Shown: positions 9,622 through 19,009 of the stretch, one piece after another | Numbering within the stretch: position 1 is the first letter of the stretch | Layout: each line of letters begins with the position of its first letter | Source of the DNA: Profundicola chukchiensis | Lineage (GTDB): Bacteria > Bacteroidota > Bacteroidia > Flavobacteriales > Weeksellaceae | DNA length: 64,000 bases | Reading direction: 5' to 3' | Assembly: GCF_029664245.1 (NCBI RefSeq) | Contig: NZ_JANAIE010000007.1 | Span: forward strand, 62,001 to 126,000 | Program-made: the position numbers and the translations under genes | The notes under the pieces: generated by a model | What the model saw: only the letters and a program-made list of their open reading frames with translations | Database searches by the model: none | What the model was told of the DNA's origin: nothing

Positions 9622-9658
9622 TAAACGCTCTTGAGAATCTTCTTAAGGGCGTTTTTCT
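9622..9658 (+). terminator. Rho-independent terminator
   Basis: Stem AAACGCTCTTGAG paired with CTTAAGGGCGTTT (imperfect), then a T-run. It ends the SpoU-epimerase unit. Confidence 0.8.
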
Positions 9659-9753
9659 TTTTAAATTAATGTTATTATTCAATAAAGTTTAGTTAAAGCC
9701 TTGGTTTAACAAATCACGGAATAACAATTGATGCATACTATAGAAAATATACT

Positions 9754-10263
9754 ATGTCTGAGAAAAATTATTTCAATAAAGAAGCTATTGATAAATTAAA
9801 GGAATTAGCCGAGAGTGCAAGGATATGCATGATGACAACCAAATTAGATGAGCGTCCGAGCCCATCGCGACCTATGACTTTGCAGGAGGTGGATGAAAAT
9901 GGAATTCTATGGTTTTTGAGTGGTAGAGATAGCGACAAAAACTATGAACTGAAAAAGGATACCAAAACGCAATTATATTTTATGAATAATTCCAAGTCTG
10001 AATACCTTTCAGTGTATGGAACGGCTGAAATTTATTTAGATCAAAATACCATTGACGAACATTGGTCGGTTGCGGCAAATGCTTGGTTTAAGGAAGGAAA
10101 AGAAGATCCAAATGTTTCTGTTATTGGTATTAAACCCTTAGATATGAAATATTGGGGAACCAAACACGGAAAATTTGTAGATATAGCTTTAATGGCTTAT
10201 TCAGCCTTAACGGGCGCCGATAAAGGAAGCGATGGCGGAGAGGAAGGAAAATTAGAAGTTTAG
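9754..10263 (+). CDS. Pyridoxamine 5'-phosphate oxidase-like general stress protein
   Basis: 169 residues with the split-barrel flavin-binding fold of the general stress protein 26 family: ARICMMTTKLDERPSPSRPM (first strands, flavin-contacting Ser/Arg), LWFLSGRDSDKNYEL, and YLSVYGTAEI. Family members bind FMN or FAD and are linked to oxidative or general stress; the reaction is unknown. It is not a true PdxH, lacking the PLP-site arginines and the C-terminal domain. It lies just before the large catalase, separated by a terminator, which supports a stress role. Single gene. Confidence 0.85.
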   Translation: MSEKNYFNKEAIDKLKELAESARICMMTTKLDERPSPSRPMTLQEVDENGILWFLSGRDSDKNYELKKDTKTQLYFMNNSKSEYLSVYGTAEIYLDQNTIDEHWSVAANAWFKEGKEDPNVSVIGIKPLDMKYWGTKHGKFVDIALMAYSALTGADKGSDGGEEGKLEV

Positions 10264-10277
10264 GGAAATATCTTATT

Positions 10278-10312
10278 AAAAGCGTTTAGTCTTGTGACTA
10301 GGCGCTTTTATT
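10278..10312 (+). terminator. Rho-independent terminator
   Basis: AAAAGCGTTTAGTC / GACTAGGCGCTTTT stem with a TTGT loop, then TATTATTTT. Confidence 0.85.
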
Positions 10313-10364
10313 ATTTTAAAATATTTAAACCATAAAAATATATTAATTATCAATCTTAATCAAT

Positions 10365-12491
10365 ATGAAAAAAGACAACAAACCAACTTCAAAAAAAATT
10401 CAGGATTTAGAAAAGGACATGAAATGTCCGATTGATCACACAATGACGACCAACGACGGCGTTAAAATTAATGACGACAATAATTCGTTAAAAGCGGGAG
10501 AAAGAGGTCCTTCTTTGTTAGAAGATTTTATTCATCGTGAGAAAATGTCTCATTTTGATCGTGAGAGAATTCCAGAAAGAGTTGTTCACGCTAGAGGTAG
10601 CGCGGCGCATGGAATTTTTGAACTTTATGAAAGTTTAGAAGAATATACCAAAGCTGGATTCTTGACTGATACAAGTCGTAAAACGCCAGTTTTTGTTAGA
10701 TTCTCCACCGTGGCTGGATTTAGAGGTTCACCCGATTTAGCGAGAGATATTAGAGGTTTTTCAGTAAAGTTTTACACTGAGGAAGGTAATTATGATTTGA
10801 TTGGAAATAATACACCGGTTTTCTTCATTCAAGATGGAATGAAATTCCCTGATTTAGTTCATTCGGTGAAGCCTGAGCCAGATAATCAAATTCCACAGGC
10901 GGCATCTGCGCATGACACTTTCTATGATTTTGTATCGCATGCAACCGAAACATTACACAATCATATGTGGGCGATGAGCGATAGAGCCATTCCTAGAAGT
11001 TTGCGAATGATGGAAGGTTTTGGTATCCATACTTTTAGATTGGTTAATGCCGAAGGGAAATCTTGTTTCGTTAGGTTTCACTGGAAACCATTGTTAGGAA
11101 TTCACGGAGTAACCTGGGAAGAAGCAGTTAAAATCAATGGAGCTGATTCAGATTATCACCGAAGAGATTTATGGGATGCGATCGAAGCAGGACACTATCC
11201 AGAGTGGGAATTAGGTTTGCAAATCATTCCAGAAGAAGATGAAATGAAATTCGATTTTGATATTTTGGATGCGACTAAATTAATTCCAGAGGAAATAGTT
11301 CCGGTTAAGATTGTAGGTAAAATGACCTTAAATCGAAATCCTGAAAATTTCTTTGCAGAAACGGAACAAGCGGCTTTTCATCCAGGTAGAGTAGTGCCAG
11401 GAATTGATTTTTCTGATGATCCATTGTTACAAAGTAGATTATTCTCTTATCATGACACCCAAATTTACCGATTAGGTGGTGCGAATTTTAATCAAATTCC
11501 GATTAATCGACCAATTAATGAAGTTCATAATAATCAACGAGATGGGCAGTTTCAAACACAGATTCACAAAGGAAAATCATCTTATTTCCCAAATAGTTTA
11601 GCAGATGGATGTCCGCACTTGGCTAAAATGGCGGAAGGAGGATTTACTTCTGTTCCAGCTCCGGTAGCGGCGCACAAAGTACGAGCGAGAAGTGAAAGTT
11701 TTTCTGATCATTATTCTCAGCCTGCATTACTATTCAGAAGTTTGCAGCCTTGGGAGCAAAATCACATGGTAAATGCTTATTCATTTGAATTAGGAAAATG
11801 TACGCAGCAACATATTCAAGAGAGAATGTTGTTTCAGATAAATAAGATTAATCAAGATTTAGCGAGTAAAGTAGCTAAGAATTTAGGTTTAAAAGTTCCT
11901 AACTCTATCGATATGCCAATCAATCAAGCGATTGGTGCAGATGCCGATGGTTCTGATCAACCTGGAGATGTTAAGGTGTATTTAGAAAAATCGCCAGCCT
12001 TGAGCATGACGCATATTAAGTCGGATAGAATTGATGCTCGAATGATTGCTGTTTTGGCTGCTGATGGATTTAACATGAAAGATTATCAGTCTATGAAAGA
12101 TCACTTGGAGTCTAAAAATGCGATGGTGAAATTAATTGCTCCACATGGAGGAACGATTAAGTGCGATGAGGGTATGGAACATAAGGTAGATGCAGCTTTA
12201 ATGACGACGGAATCGGTGTTGTATGATGCTTTGTTTATTCCAGGTGGTAAGAGTGTAGATGCTTTAATGAAAGAGGCGAAAGTCTTTAAATTCATCGATG
12301 AATCATACAAATATTGTAAAGCCATTGCAGTTACAGAAAATGCAGAAGACTTATTAAAGAATAGTCAAGCAAAGGATTACAAAGAAGATAAATTTATTTT
12401 TATTGATGGAGAACCTAGCGATTTTTCGGCTGCGATTGCAAAACATAGGAATTGGGATCGAGAAGAAAAAGCTAAAATGATTTCTGTTTAA
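10365..12491 (+). CDS. katE: Large-subunit monofunctional catalase HPII
   Basis: 708 residues, clade 2 heme catalase that turns hydrogen peroxide into water and oxygen in the cytoplasm. Visible are the catalytic His region (ERVVHARGSAAHG, residues about 70-82), the Asn region (LIGNNTPVFFIQDGMKFPDL), the heme-ligand Tyr (RLFSYHDTQIYRLG) and FHPGRVVPGID. The C-terminus (about 560-690) is the extra flavodoxin/DJ-1-like domain typical of HPII (AVLAADGFNM, LFIPGGKSVDAL). The length matches the roughly 700-750 residue large catalases. Flanked by terminators on both sides, so monocistronic. Confidence 0.97.
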   Translation: MKKDNKPTSKKIQDLEKDMKCPIDHTMTTNDGVKINDDNNSLKAGERGPSLLEDFIHREKMSHFDRERIPERVVHARGSAAHGIFELYESLEEYTKAGFLTDTSRKTPVFVRFSTVAGFRGSPDLARDIRGFSVKFYTEEGNYDLIGNNTPVFFIQDGMKFPDLVHSVKPEPDNQIPQAASAHDTFYDFVSHATETLHNHMWAMSDRAIPRSLRMMEGFGIHTFRLVNAEGKSCFVRFHWKPLLGIHGVTWEEAVKINGADSDYHRRDLWDAIEAGHYPEWELGLQIIPEEDEMKFDFDILDATKLIPEEIVPVKIVGKMTLNRNPENFFAETEQAAFHPGRVVPGIDFSDDPLLQSRLFSYHDTQIYRLGGANFNQIPINRPINEVHNNQRDGQFQTQIHKGKSSYFPNSLADGCPHLAKMAEGGFTSVPAPVAAHKVRARSESFSDHYSQPALLFRSLQPWEQNHMVNAYSFELGKCTQQHIQERMLFQINKINQDLASKVAKNLGLKVPNSIDMPINQAIGADADGSDQPGDVKVYLEKSPALSMTHIKSDRIDARMIAVLAADGFNMKDYQSMKDHLESKNAMVKLIAPHGGTIKCDEGMEHKVDAALMTTESVLYDALFIPGGKSVDALMKEAKVFKFIDESYKYCKAIAVTENAEDLLKNSQAKDYKEDKFIFIDGEPSDFSAAIAKHRNWDREEKAKMISV

Positions 12492-12512
12492 TTTATTTCA
12501 ACATTAAAAATT

Positions 12513-12545
12513 CAAACTCCTTTTCATTAGAAAGGGAGTTTTTTA
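12513..12545 (+). terminator. Rho-independent terminator of katE
   Basis: AAACTCCTTTTC / GAAAGGGAGTTT stem (one wobble) with a 4-base loop and a following T-run. It touches the stop codon of the convergent pdeM gene. Confidence 0.85.
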
Positions 12546-13172
12546 TATCTCTAAAATGCTGTTATCTGCAATTACAAAATTCCTTCCAGTGGATTGTAAA
12601 GAAGTGTCTAATCCTGTAAACTCACTAAACGCAGGTAAAATGATTTGATTTTTTTGAAGAAGAAAACTTGCTAATCTAATTTTTTGTCGAGCGTTTAATT
12701 TTAAATACACACCAGGATGTATATGTCCACAAATACTTGGTTTATTCGGCTTTTCTTGTGGATGATGTGTTATGATAAAATTTTCAAATTCTAAGTTTTG
12801 ATGAACTAATTCGATGCCTAGTTCTTCATAAACTGAAGCTTTTAATCGGTCATGATTACCTTTAACCAATATGAATTTTAAGTCTAAATAATTCGCTTTC
12901 CAGGTTTTGAAAATTTCAATTTCTGAATTGGCAGACGCATGAAAGAAATCACCTGCGATAATAACTTGATTAGGAGCGTGTTTTTTAATTAAATCAGCCA
13001 AACGACTTAAGTCACTTTCGGCGATATTACTAGGAATGGCAATTCCGTTTTTTCTAAAATGAGTGGATTTCCCTAAATGAACATCGGCAATGATTAGACT
13101 TTTGGAATCAACATGAAACAAGGCTTTTCCCGCATCTAAAATAAATTTTTCTCCACTAAATTGAATCTCCAA
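12543..13172 (-). CDS. pdeM: Ligase-associated DNA damage response endonuclease PdeM
   Basis: 209 residues, calcineurin-like metallophosphoesterase with the full metal-binding set: IADVHLGK (Asp, His), IAGDFFH (Asp), VKGNHDRL (Asn, His), THHP, and GHIHPG. In known clusters this family travels with an ATP-dependent ligase, a DEXH helicase and an MBL exonuclease, as here, and is predicted to process DNA ends. The start is TTG at 13172: an in-frame TAG lies three codons upstream and there is no nearby ATG, while the family normally begins just before FILDAGKALF. It is the last gene of the four-gene leftward operon, 27 bases after the helicase. Confidence 0.92.
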   Translation of the reverse strand: MEIQFSGEKFILDAGKALFHVDSKSLIIADVHLGKSTHFRKNGIAIPSNIAESDLSRLADLIKKHAPNQVIIAGDFFHASANSEIEIFKTWKANYLDLKFILVKGNHDRLKASVYEELGIELVHQNLEFENFIITHHPQEKPNKPSICGHIHPGVYLKLNARQKIRLASFLLQKNQIILPAFSEFTGLDTSLQSTGRNFVIADNSILEI

Positions 13173-13199
13173 ACCTTTCTATCTTTTGAGTTTATAAAA

Positions 13200-15638
13200 C
13201 TACTTCAACTTTTGCATTTTTTCAATTCTTTTCACCAAATCTTCGTTACTCATACTCGCACGAAGGCTATCCACTTTTATTGGAAAACTAAGCGGTGTAA
13301 ATGCTGTAGCTCTTTTGAAAATTAATCTACTATGCGCAATTCTATTAAATGCTTTCTTCAAACGAACTTCTTCGAATTGTTGGTCGAAAACCTCGGTATA
13401 AGCTTGTTTTAATAATAAATTATTGGGTTCATAATCTTCTAAAACTCTAAAGATTAAACCTGAAGAACTTTGCAAACTCTTGTGATTCTTACTTTTACCA
13501 TAATAATTCTGCAAGACTAAGCCTGAAATCACTGCAATATCTCTGAATTTTCTAGAAGCCATTTCTGTTGCATTTACACTCCCCACAGCATCTTGCATTA
13601 GATTTTCTAAACTTAAAATTTTAAATAAACTCTCTTCATCTAATGGAATTTCTTGATCGCTTAAAAGTTCAAAACCATAATCATTCATAGCGATAGTGAA
13701 GCTAATGGGTTTAATCAAACTAATACGATAGGCGATTATCGATGCGAAAATTTCGTGAACTAATCTTCCCTCAAAAGGATACATAAAGAGATGATGCCCA
13801 TCGCGGGTTTTTATCATTTCAACCAAAAATTCATCCGATTTTGGAATATGAGAGCGTTCGTCTTGGCGGATCAGCAAAGGATTTAAAAACTTTAATTCTT
13901 TTTCTTTTGGTGCTGGTTGCAAGGCATCGGCCAACTTAGTTCTCATAAAATGACTTAAATCCGAAGATAGCGGCAAACGACCACCCAGCCAACTGGGCGT
14001 AATTGCTTTTCCGCTAGAAGATTTCACATAGGCGATGGTATCTTTTATGTTTAAAAGCTCTAAAGTTCGTCCAGCTAAAATAAATTTATCTCCAATTTTC
14101 ATTTTTGAGATGAAATATTCCTCGACCATTCCGATGTATCCTCCACTTCTGAATTTAACTTTCATCATGACATCACTCACAATCACGCCCATGTTCATGC
14201 GATGTAGCGACGCAATTCTCCTATTGGTAACTTTATAAAGTCCATCCTCTTGAATTTCAACTTTATGATACTCTTCATAACGTTTTAATGCAGTCCCACC
14301 TTGGGTAATAAAATTAAATGCCCAAGCCCAATCTTCTTTACTTAAATATTTAAAGGCATGTATTCTTTCTACAATTTCTTTGACTTCATCTTCTCTAAAA
14401 CCATCTCCAACAGCCAAAGTCACTAAAAATTGGATTAAGACATCATAGGTTAAAACCATGGGAGTTCTAACTTCAATCACCTTTTGTTTAACCGCTTCTT
14501 TTATCGCTGAAATTTCAATTAATTCTAACGAATGTGTCGGAACAAAATAGATTTTTGAGGTTTCAAAAGGAGAATGGCCACTTCTACCAGCCCTTTGTAA
14601 AAACCTTGCAACGCCTTTCACAGAACCAATTTGAATGACGGTGTCTACAGGTTTAAAATCAACTCCTAAATCCAATGAGGAAGTAGCAATAACAGCTTTT
14701 AATCTCCCTGAGGATAAATTATCTTCAATCCATTCTCTAAGGTTTTTGTCAATCGAGCCGTGATGAATGGCAATTAATCCCGCCAAAGATGGATCGCCAG
14801 CTAAAATCAGTTGATACCATATCTCAGATTGACTTCTTGTATTTGTGAAAATAAGAGCAGTTTCAGCTTGATTGATAATTGGAAGAATCTTATCCACCAT
14901 TTTAGAACCCAAATGTCCAGCCCAAGGTAAAACCTCAATTTCATCAGGAAATACAGTTTCAATTTCTGTCTTTTTCTTTAACTTGGTTTCAACAGAAGTT
15001 TTTTTGATGTCATATGGAATTAAAACTTCCATAGCTTCTTCTAGATTTCCAATGGTTGCTGTAATTCCCCAAATTTTAAGTTGAGCGTTAAATTTTTGAA
15101 GGTAAGAAATCGCTAATTCAGTAAGAACGCCACGTTTGCTGCCTAAGAGTTCGTGCCATTCATCGACTGCAATACATTGAATATTTTTGAAAAATCGTTG
15201 ATGATTTTTCATAGCGAACAACAAATGAAGTGTTTCTGGTGTTACGATTAATATCTCCGGCATCGATCGCGCTTGTCGTTGTTTGATTTTTGCAGGCGTA
15301 TCTCCGTTTCTAGTTTCAACCAACCAGTCGAGTCCGATTTCATTAATAACTTCTTGCATCGCACGCTGTAAATCCTTGGCCAAAGAGCGTAGAGGAGAAA
15401 CCCAAATGAGTTTAATTCCTTTACCAGCGTATTTTTTTGGGTGATTTAAATAGTCGGTTAGAACGGCCAAGAATACAGAAAAAGTCTTACCATAGCCCGT
15501 TGGTGCAACGACCATTCCGCTATGGCCTGTGCTGAATTTCGCCCAAGTTTTTTCTTGAAATGGAAAAGCCTCATTGCCTTTGGAATGCATCCAGTCAGAA
15601 AAGATCTGATATCCTTCACTATTTTTAAATTTAGACAC
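13200..15638 (-). CDS. Ligase-associated DNA damage response DEXH-box helicase (Lhr-like)
   Basis: 812 residues, superfamily 2 helicase close to Lhr. Motif I VVAPTGYGKTFS, motif II DEWHELLGSKRG (DEXH), motif III GITATIGN, motif VI FLQRAGRSGH. After the two RecA domains (about 1-400) come the winged-helix and Lhr-core regions. The partner genes identify it as the helicase of the ligase-associated damage response. The start is a GTG at 15638, preceded by AAAGG; the frame is closed four codons further up. It lies 17 bases downstream of the ligase in the operon. Confidence 0.94.
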   Translation of the reverse strand: MSKFKNSEGYQIFSDWMHSKGNEAFPFQEKTWAKFSTGHSGMVVAPTGYGKTFSVFLAVLTDYLNHPKKYAGKGIKLIWVSPLRSLAKDLQRAMQEVINEIGLDWLVETRNGDTPAKIKQRQARSMPEILIVTPETLHLLFAMKNHQRFFKNIQCIAVDEWHELLGSKRGVLTELAISYLQKFNAQLKIWGITATIGNLEEAMEVLIPYDIKKTSVETKLKKKTEIETVFPDEIEVLPWAGHLGSKMVDKILPIINQAETALIFTNTRSQSEIWYQLILAGDPSLAGLIAIHHGSIDKNLREWIEDNLSSGRLKAVIATSSLDLGVDFKPVDTVIQIGSVKGVARFLQRAGRSGHSPFETSKIYFVPTHSLELIEISAIKEAVKQKVIEVRTPMVLTYDVLIQFLVTLAVGDGFREDEVKEIVERIHAFKYLSKEDWAWAFNFITQGGTALKRYEEYHKVEIQEDGLYKVTNRRIASLHRMNMGVIVSDVMMKVKFRSGGYIGMVEEYFISKMKIGDKFILAGRTLELLNIKDTIAYVKSSSGKAITPSWLGGRLPLSSDLSHFMRTKLADALQPAPKEKELKFLNPLLIRQDERSHIPKSDEFLVEMIKTRDGHHLFMYPFEGRLVHEIFASIIAYRISLIKPISFTIAMNDYGFELLSDQEIPLDEESLFKILSLENLMQDAVGSVNATEMASRKFRDIAVISGLVLQNYYGKSKNHKSLQSSSGLIFRVLEDYEPNNLLLKQAYTEVFDQQFEEVRLKKAFNRIAHSRLIFKRATAFTPLSFPIKVDSLRASMSNEDLVKRIEKMQKLK

Positions 15639-15655
15639 TCGCTTAATCCTTTAAA

Positions 15656-17251
15656 TTATTCAATAGATAGTGAGTCAATTAAAGCTTTGACGCTTTCAAT
15701 CGTATCAATTTCATCGACTGTTTTATCTTTTCTCCATCTTTTAATTCTTGGAAATCTTAAAGCCACGCCAGATTTATGGCGATTACTTAATGCAATTCCT
15801 TCAAAAGCGATTTCAAACACAAGCTCAGGTTTAACAGTTCTAACAGGCCCGAATTTTTCAATCTCATTTTTACGAACAAATCGACTAACTTCTTGAATTT
15901 CTTTATCAGTTAATCCAGAATAGGCCTTGGCAATGGTAACCAATTTCTCACCATCTCTCACAGCAAAAGTATAATCACTATAGTGACCACTTCGTCTTCC
16001 AGAGCCACGTTGAGCATAAATCATAACAGCATCTATCGTTAGTGGATCGACCTTCCACTTCCACCAATCGCCTCTTTTCCTTCCGGTATGGTAGGGTGAA
16101 GCTTTTTGTTTCAGCATCAATCCTTCTGAATTGATAGATCTAGCATCTTCTCTAATTTTTCTTAGTTTCTCCCAATTTTCAAATGGTATAATTTCTGAAA
16201 GTTTGATGAGCTCACTTTGTATATCTGCAGTTAATTCTTCTAATTTTTCTCTTCTAAATTGCAAAGTTTTTTCACGAATGTCAGTTTCATTCCATTCCAT
16301 ACAATCGTACATATAAAAACCAATCGGAACCTCTTCTAAAAGCTTTTTGGTAACATTTTTACGATTTAATCTTTTTTGTAAATCATTAAAAAGTAAAACA
16401 TTTCCGTCTTTCAGTGGTAGAATCTCGCCATCGATAACGAAATCTTCTTTTATATTTTTAAAAACCTCGACTAATTCAGGAAATTGAGTGGTTACCAATT
16501 CCTCACCACGCGACCAAATGAAGATTTTGTCGTTTCGCTTTACAATTTGACCTCGAATTCCGTCCCATTTATATTCTACCTGCCATTCTTTAGGTGAGCC
16601 AAGCTCGTTTAAATCCTTTTCAAGTGCATAGGCCAAACAGAAAGGATACGGCTTGGAATCATCATAATTAATGTGTTCTCCAGAAATTAATTCATCAAAA
16701 CTAATGGAATTCATATCCCAGTTACCAATGATACTATGCATGAGTTGATTCGCATCTCGACCGGAAAATTTAGACAAACCATTCACCAATGTTTTCTTAG
16801 AAACGCCTATTCTAAAACTTCCACCAATTAATTTATTAAAAATCAATCTGTCCTGTTGAGATAATCCCTGCCAAGCTTTAGTTACATAATTTTTTTTGTC
16901 CTCATCTGATTTAGATTTAAGTTTTTTTAATTCATTCATCCAAACATGAAGCGGTTTGTTGATTTCATTTTGAGGCTCTGGTAAAATGAGGGAAATAGTT
17001 TCTGCTAAATCTCCCACAGCTGAATAACTTTCTAAAAATAACCATTCCGGAATGTTGGCGATTTCCATTGCCCATTCTTTCATGAGTGTGGTTTTGACAG
17101 GACGTTTTGGTCTTTTTCCAGTAAAAAGAGCAATTAACCATAATTTATCGCGGTCCTCGGCCGTCTCAAAATAGTTAGCCAATGCAGCAATCTTTGCATT
17201 GGTCTTATTAGTCATTTCGACGGTTGATATGAGTTCAGAGAAGTGTTTCAT
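15656..17251 (-). CDS. ATP-dependent DNA ligase (ligase-associated damage response type)
   Basis: 531 residues. The adenylation motif is EYKWDGIRGQ with the catalytic lysine, followed by motif III (EDFVIDGEIL), motif IV (INSEGLMLKQ) and motif V (WWKWKVDPL), so the nucleotidyl-transferase and OB domains are intact. An N-terminal DNA-binding domain occupies about residues 1-200. It seals nicks with ATP; bacteria also have NAD-dependent LigA, so this is an accessory repair ligase. The stop of the exonuclease gene lies 3 bases upstream, showing tight coupling. ATG start. Confidence 0.95.
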   Translation of the reverse strand: MKHFSELISTVEMTNKTNAKIAALANYFETAEDRDKLWLIALFTGKRPKRPVKTTLMKEWAMEIANIPEWLFLESYSAVGDLAETISLILPEPQNEINKPLHVWMNELKKLKSKSDEDKKNYVTKAWQGLSQQDRLIFNKLIGGSFRIGVSKKTLVNGLSKFSGRDANQLMHSIIGNWDMNSISFDELISGEHINYDDSKPYPFCLAYALEKDLNELGSPKEWQVEYKWDGIRGQIVKRNDKIFIWSRGEELVTTQFPELVEVFKNIKEDFVIDGEILPLKDGNVLLFNDLQKRLNRKNVTKKLLEEVPIGFYMYDCMEWNETDIREKTLQFRREKLEELTADIQSELIKLSEIIPFENWEKLRKIREDARSINSEGLMLKQKASPYHTGRKRGDWWKWKVDPLTIDAVMIYAQRGSGRRSGHYSDYTFAVRDGEKLVTIAKAYSGLTDKEIQEVSRFVRKNEIEKFGPVRTVKPELVFEIAFEGIALSNRHKSGVALRFPRIKRWRKDKTVDEIDTIESVKALIDSLSIE

Positions 17252-17254
17252 GGC

Positions 17255-18262
17255 CTAGGACTTTAACTCGGTTTCAGATTTTTCTTCTTCGCCATATTCA
17301 GTTTTTAGTTCATAAGCTTCGATGCCAATTTCATTTAAATATTTAGCAAAAGTGGCCTGAGAACCATGTGTAACATAAACTTTTTCGGCTTCAGTTGCTT
17401 TTACAACAGAAATTAATCCATCCCAATCCGCGTGATCGCTGATAGGAAAGCCAGCATCAACAGATTTCCATCTTCTATTTCCACGAATTTGCATCCAACC
17501 CGAACAAATTGCTGTAGCTGCATTGGGAACTTTTTTAATCATATTTGAGCCTAATAGAGCAGGAGGAACGATAACGATTTTGCCATCCATTTGCTTTCTG
17601 TTGTCCCAATCGATTCTATGATAATTTGGAATTTCATAACCCGTACTTTCTATAGCTTTGTTTAAATTATCAATCGCCGAATGAACATAAATTTCATCAA
17701 CACCTTCAATTAATTTCATAATGCGTTGTGCCTTTCCGAGCGAATACCCAAAAAAGACACTGGTTTTATTATTTTCTTGATTGCGACGAACCCAGTTCGT
17801 TAATTGCTCTTTGTAGACATCGTTTTTCTGCCATTTATAAATAGGTAAGCCAAAAGTTGATTCTGTAACGAAGGTGTGACACTTTACAGGCTCAAAGGGA
17901 GTGCTGATTTTATCTTCATCTACTTTATAATCTCCTGAGAACACAAAAACGTAACTTTTCCATTCAAGTCTAATTTGAGCAGAACCAATTAAATGTCCTG
18001 CCGGATGAAGAGATACTTTAACGCCATTGATGTGAATAGGATCATTATAGCCAATACTTTCAACGGATATGTCTTTACCAATTCTATGTTGAATAATAGG
18101 TTTGGTGTAGTGATGACATAAATAATGTTTCATTCCGGAACGTGCATGATCTGCGTGTCCGTGAGAAATTATAGCATAGTCTACCGGCTTCCATGGATCT
18201 AAATAGAATTTTCCTGGAATGCAATAAATGCCTTTAGGTGAAAATTGAATAAAATTCTTCAA
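17255..18262 (-). CDS. Ligase-associated DNA damage response exonuclease (MBL fold)
   Basis: 335 residues, metallo-beta-lactamase/beta-CASP nuclease related to SNM1/Pso2. The metal motif is ISHGHADHARSG (HxHxDH, about 35-41); other ligands lie in HPAGHLIGSAQI, FSGDYK, and SDHADWDG. It is the first gene of the operon. The start is the TTG at 18262: a TAA codon sits directly upstream in frame, and the next Met lies beyond the HxHxDH motif, so no ATG start is possible. It probably trims DNA ends for the ligase encoded next. Confidence 0.93.
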   Translation of the reverse strand: MKNFIQFSPKGIYCIPGKFYLDPWKPVDYAIISHGHADHARSGMKHYLCHHYTKPIIQHRIGKDISVESIGYNDPIHINGVKVSLHPAGHLIGSAQIRLEWKSYVFVFSGDYKVDEDKISTPFEPVKCHTFVTESTFGLPIYKWQKNDVYKEQLTNWVRRNQENNKTSVFFGYSLGKAQRIMKLIEGVDEIYVHSAIDNLNKAIESTGYEIPNYHRIDWDNRKQMDGKIVIVPPALLGSNMIKKVPNAATAICSGWMQIRGNRRWKSVDAGFPISDHADWDGLISVVKATEAEKVYVTHGSQATFAKYLNEIGIEAYELKTEYGEEEKSETELKS

Positions 18263-18392
18263 TTACAAGATTTGAATTATTGAAATTTAATGATTTATAT
18301 GTCAATGATTCTAATGCAAAAATGTTTCCATAAATAATTGTGGAGGATAGTGTTGCAATAAAGAAGAAAAGAGGAGAGGAATTTTGAGGCAT

Positions 18393-18424
18393 AAAAAAAG
18401 CCTCAAGAAAAATCTTAAGGCTTT
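18393..18424 (-). terminator. Terminator of the left tRNA-Asp
   Basis: AAAGCCTCAAGA / TCTTAAGGCTTT stem with an AAAA loop; on the minus strand it is followed by T residues, directly after the tRNA 3' end. Confidence 0.85.
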
Positions 18425-18430
18425 AAAATG

Positions 18431-18504
18431 CGATCCGGACGGGATTCGAACCCGCGACCACTTGCGTGACAGGCAAGTATTCTAACCAGCTGAACTACCG
18501 GATC
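18431..18504 (-). tRNA. tRNA-Asp (GTC)
   Basis: A 74-base cloverleaf on the minus strand: acceptor GATCCGG paired with CCGGATC, discriminator G, D-arm AGTTCAGCTGGTTAGA, anticodon loop CTGTCAC (GTC), T-arm GGGTTCGAATCCC. CCA is not encoded. Identical to the copy at 18835-18908. Confidence 0.97.
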
Positions 18505-18574
18505 AGTATTTTTAATTTTTAGCTTTTCAGTAGTAATTTCTTCTCTTAACTACCATTGTTCTGAAATGCGATTG

Positions 18575-18605
18575 CAAATATAGAATTAAAATTTAAACTA
18601 ACAAA
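18575..18605 (-). promoter_or_regulatory. Promoter of the left tRNA-Asp
   Basis: TTTG, exactly 19 bases, TATATTTG on the minus strand. The predicted start is about 65 bases before the tRNA. The same arrangement precedes the second copy. Confidence 0.75.
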
Positions 18606-18796
18606 CAATATTCCATAGAAAAATGCTCTTCTTTTCAGCTATAGCTTCGAACTCATTCGTTTTGTGAATGTTAAAACTTTAAAAATAATTTAATTTTAAT
18701 TGTAATTAAAGCTAAGTGATTGATAAATGGCTTTAAGGTAAGATTACTACCATTTTAAATGAACGGAATAGGGGAGTTAGCGTTAATTTTAAGACA

Positions 18797-18828
18797 TAAA
18801 AAAAGCCTCAAGAAAAATCTTAAGGCTT
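18797..18828 (-). terminator. Terminator of the right tRNA-Asp
   Basis: Same hairpin as at 18393-18424 (AAAGCCTCAAGA / TCTTAAGGCTT), placed the same few bases after the tRNA 3' end. Confidence 0.85.
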
Positions 18829-18834
18829 AAAAAG

Positions 18835-18908
18835 CGATCCGGACGGGATTCGAACCCGCGACCACTTGCGTGACAGGCAAGTATTCTAACCAGCTGAACT
18901 ACCGGATC
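18835..18908 (-). tRNA. tRNA-Asp (GTC), second copy
   Basis: Base-for-base identical to the 18431-18504 gene over 74 bases, anticodon GTC, no encoded CCA. It is a separate unit with its own promoter and terminator rather than part of one tRNA transcript. Confidence 0.97.
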
Positions 18909-18978
18909 AAAGTTTTTGTTTGTTTGCTAATCAGTAGTAGTTTCTTCTTGTAACCACCGTTCCTCTGAATTGCGATTG

Positions 18979-19009
18979 CAAAAATAGAATAAAATTTTTA
19001 ACAACCAAA
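18979..19009 (-). promoter_or_regulatory. Promoter of the right tRNA-Asp
   Basis: TTTG, 19 bases, TATTTTTG on the minus strand, followed by GCAATCGCA as in the other copy. Confidence 0.75.

Noticed and set aside
12543-18262. Helicase-nuclease set read as an anti-phage defence system
   Set aside because: Each gene matches the described ligase-associated damage response in the same order; no defence-type neighbours such as toxins, methylases or integrases.
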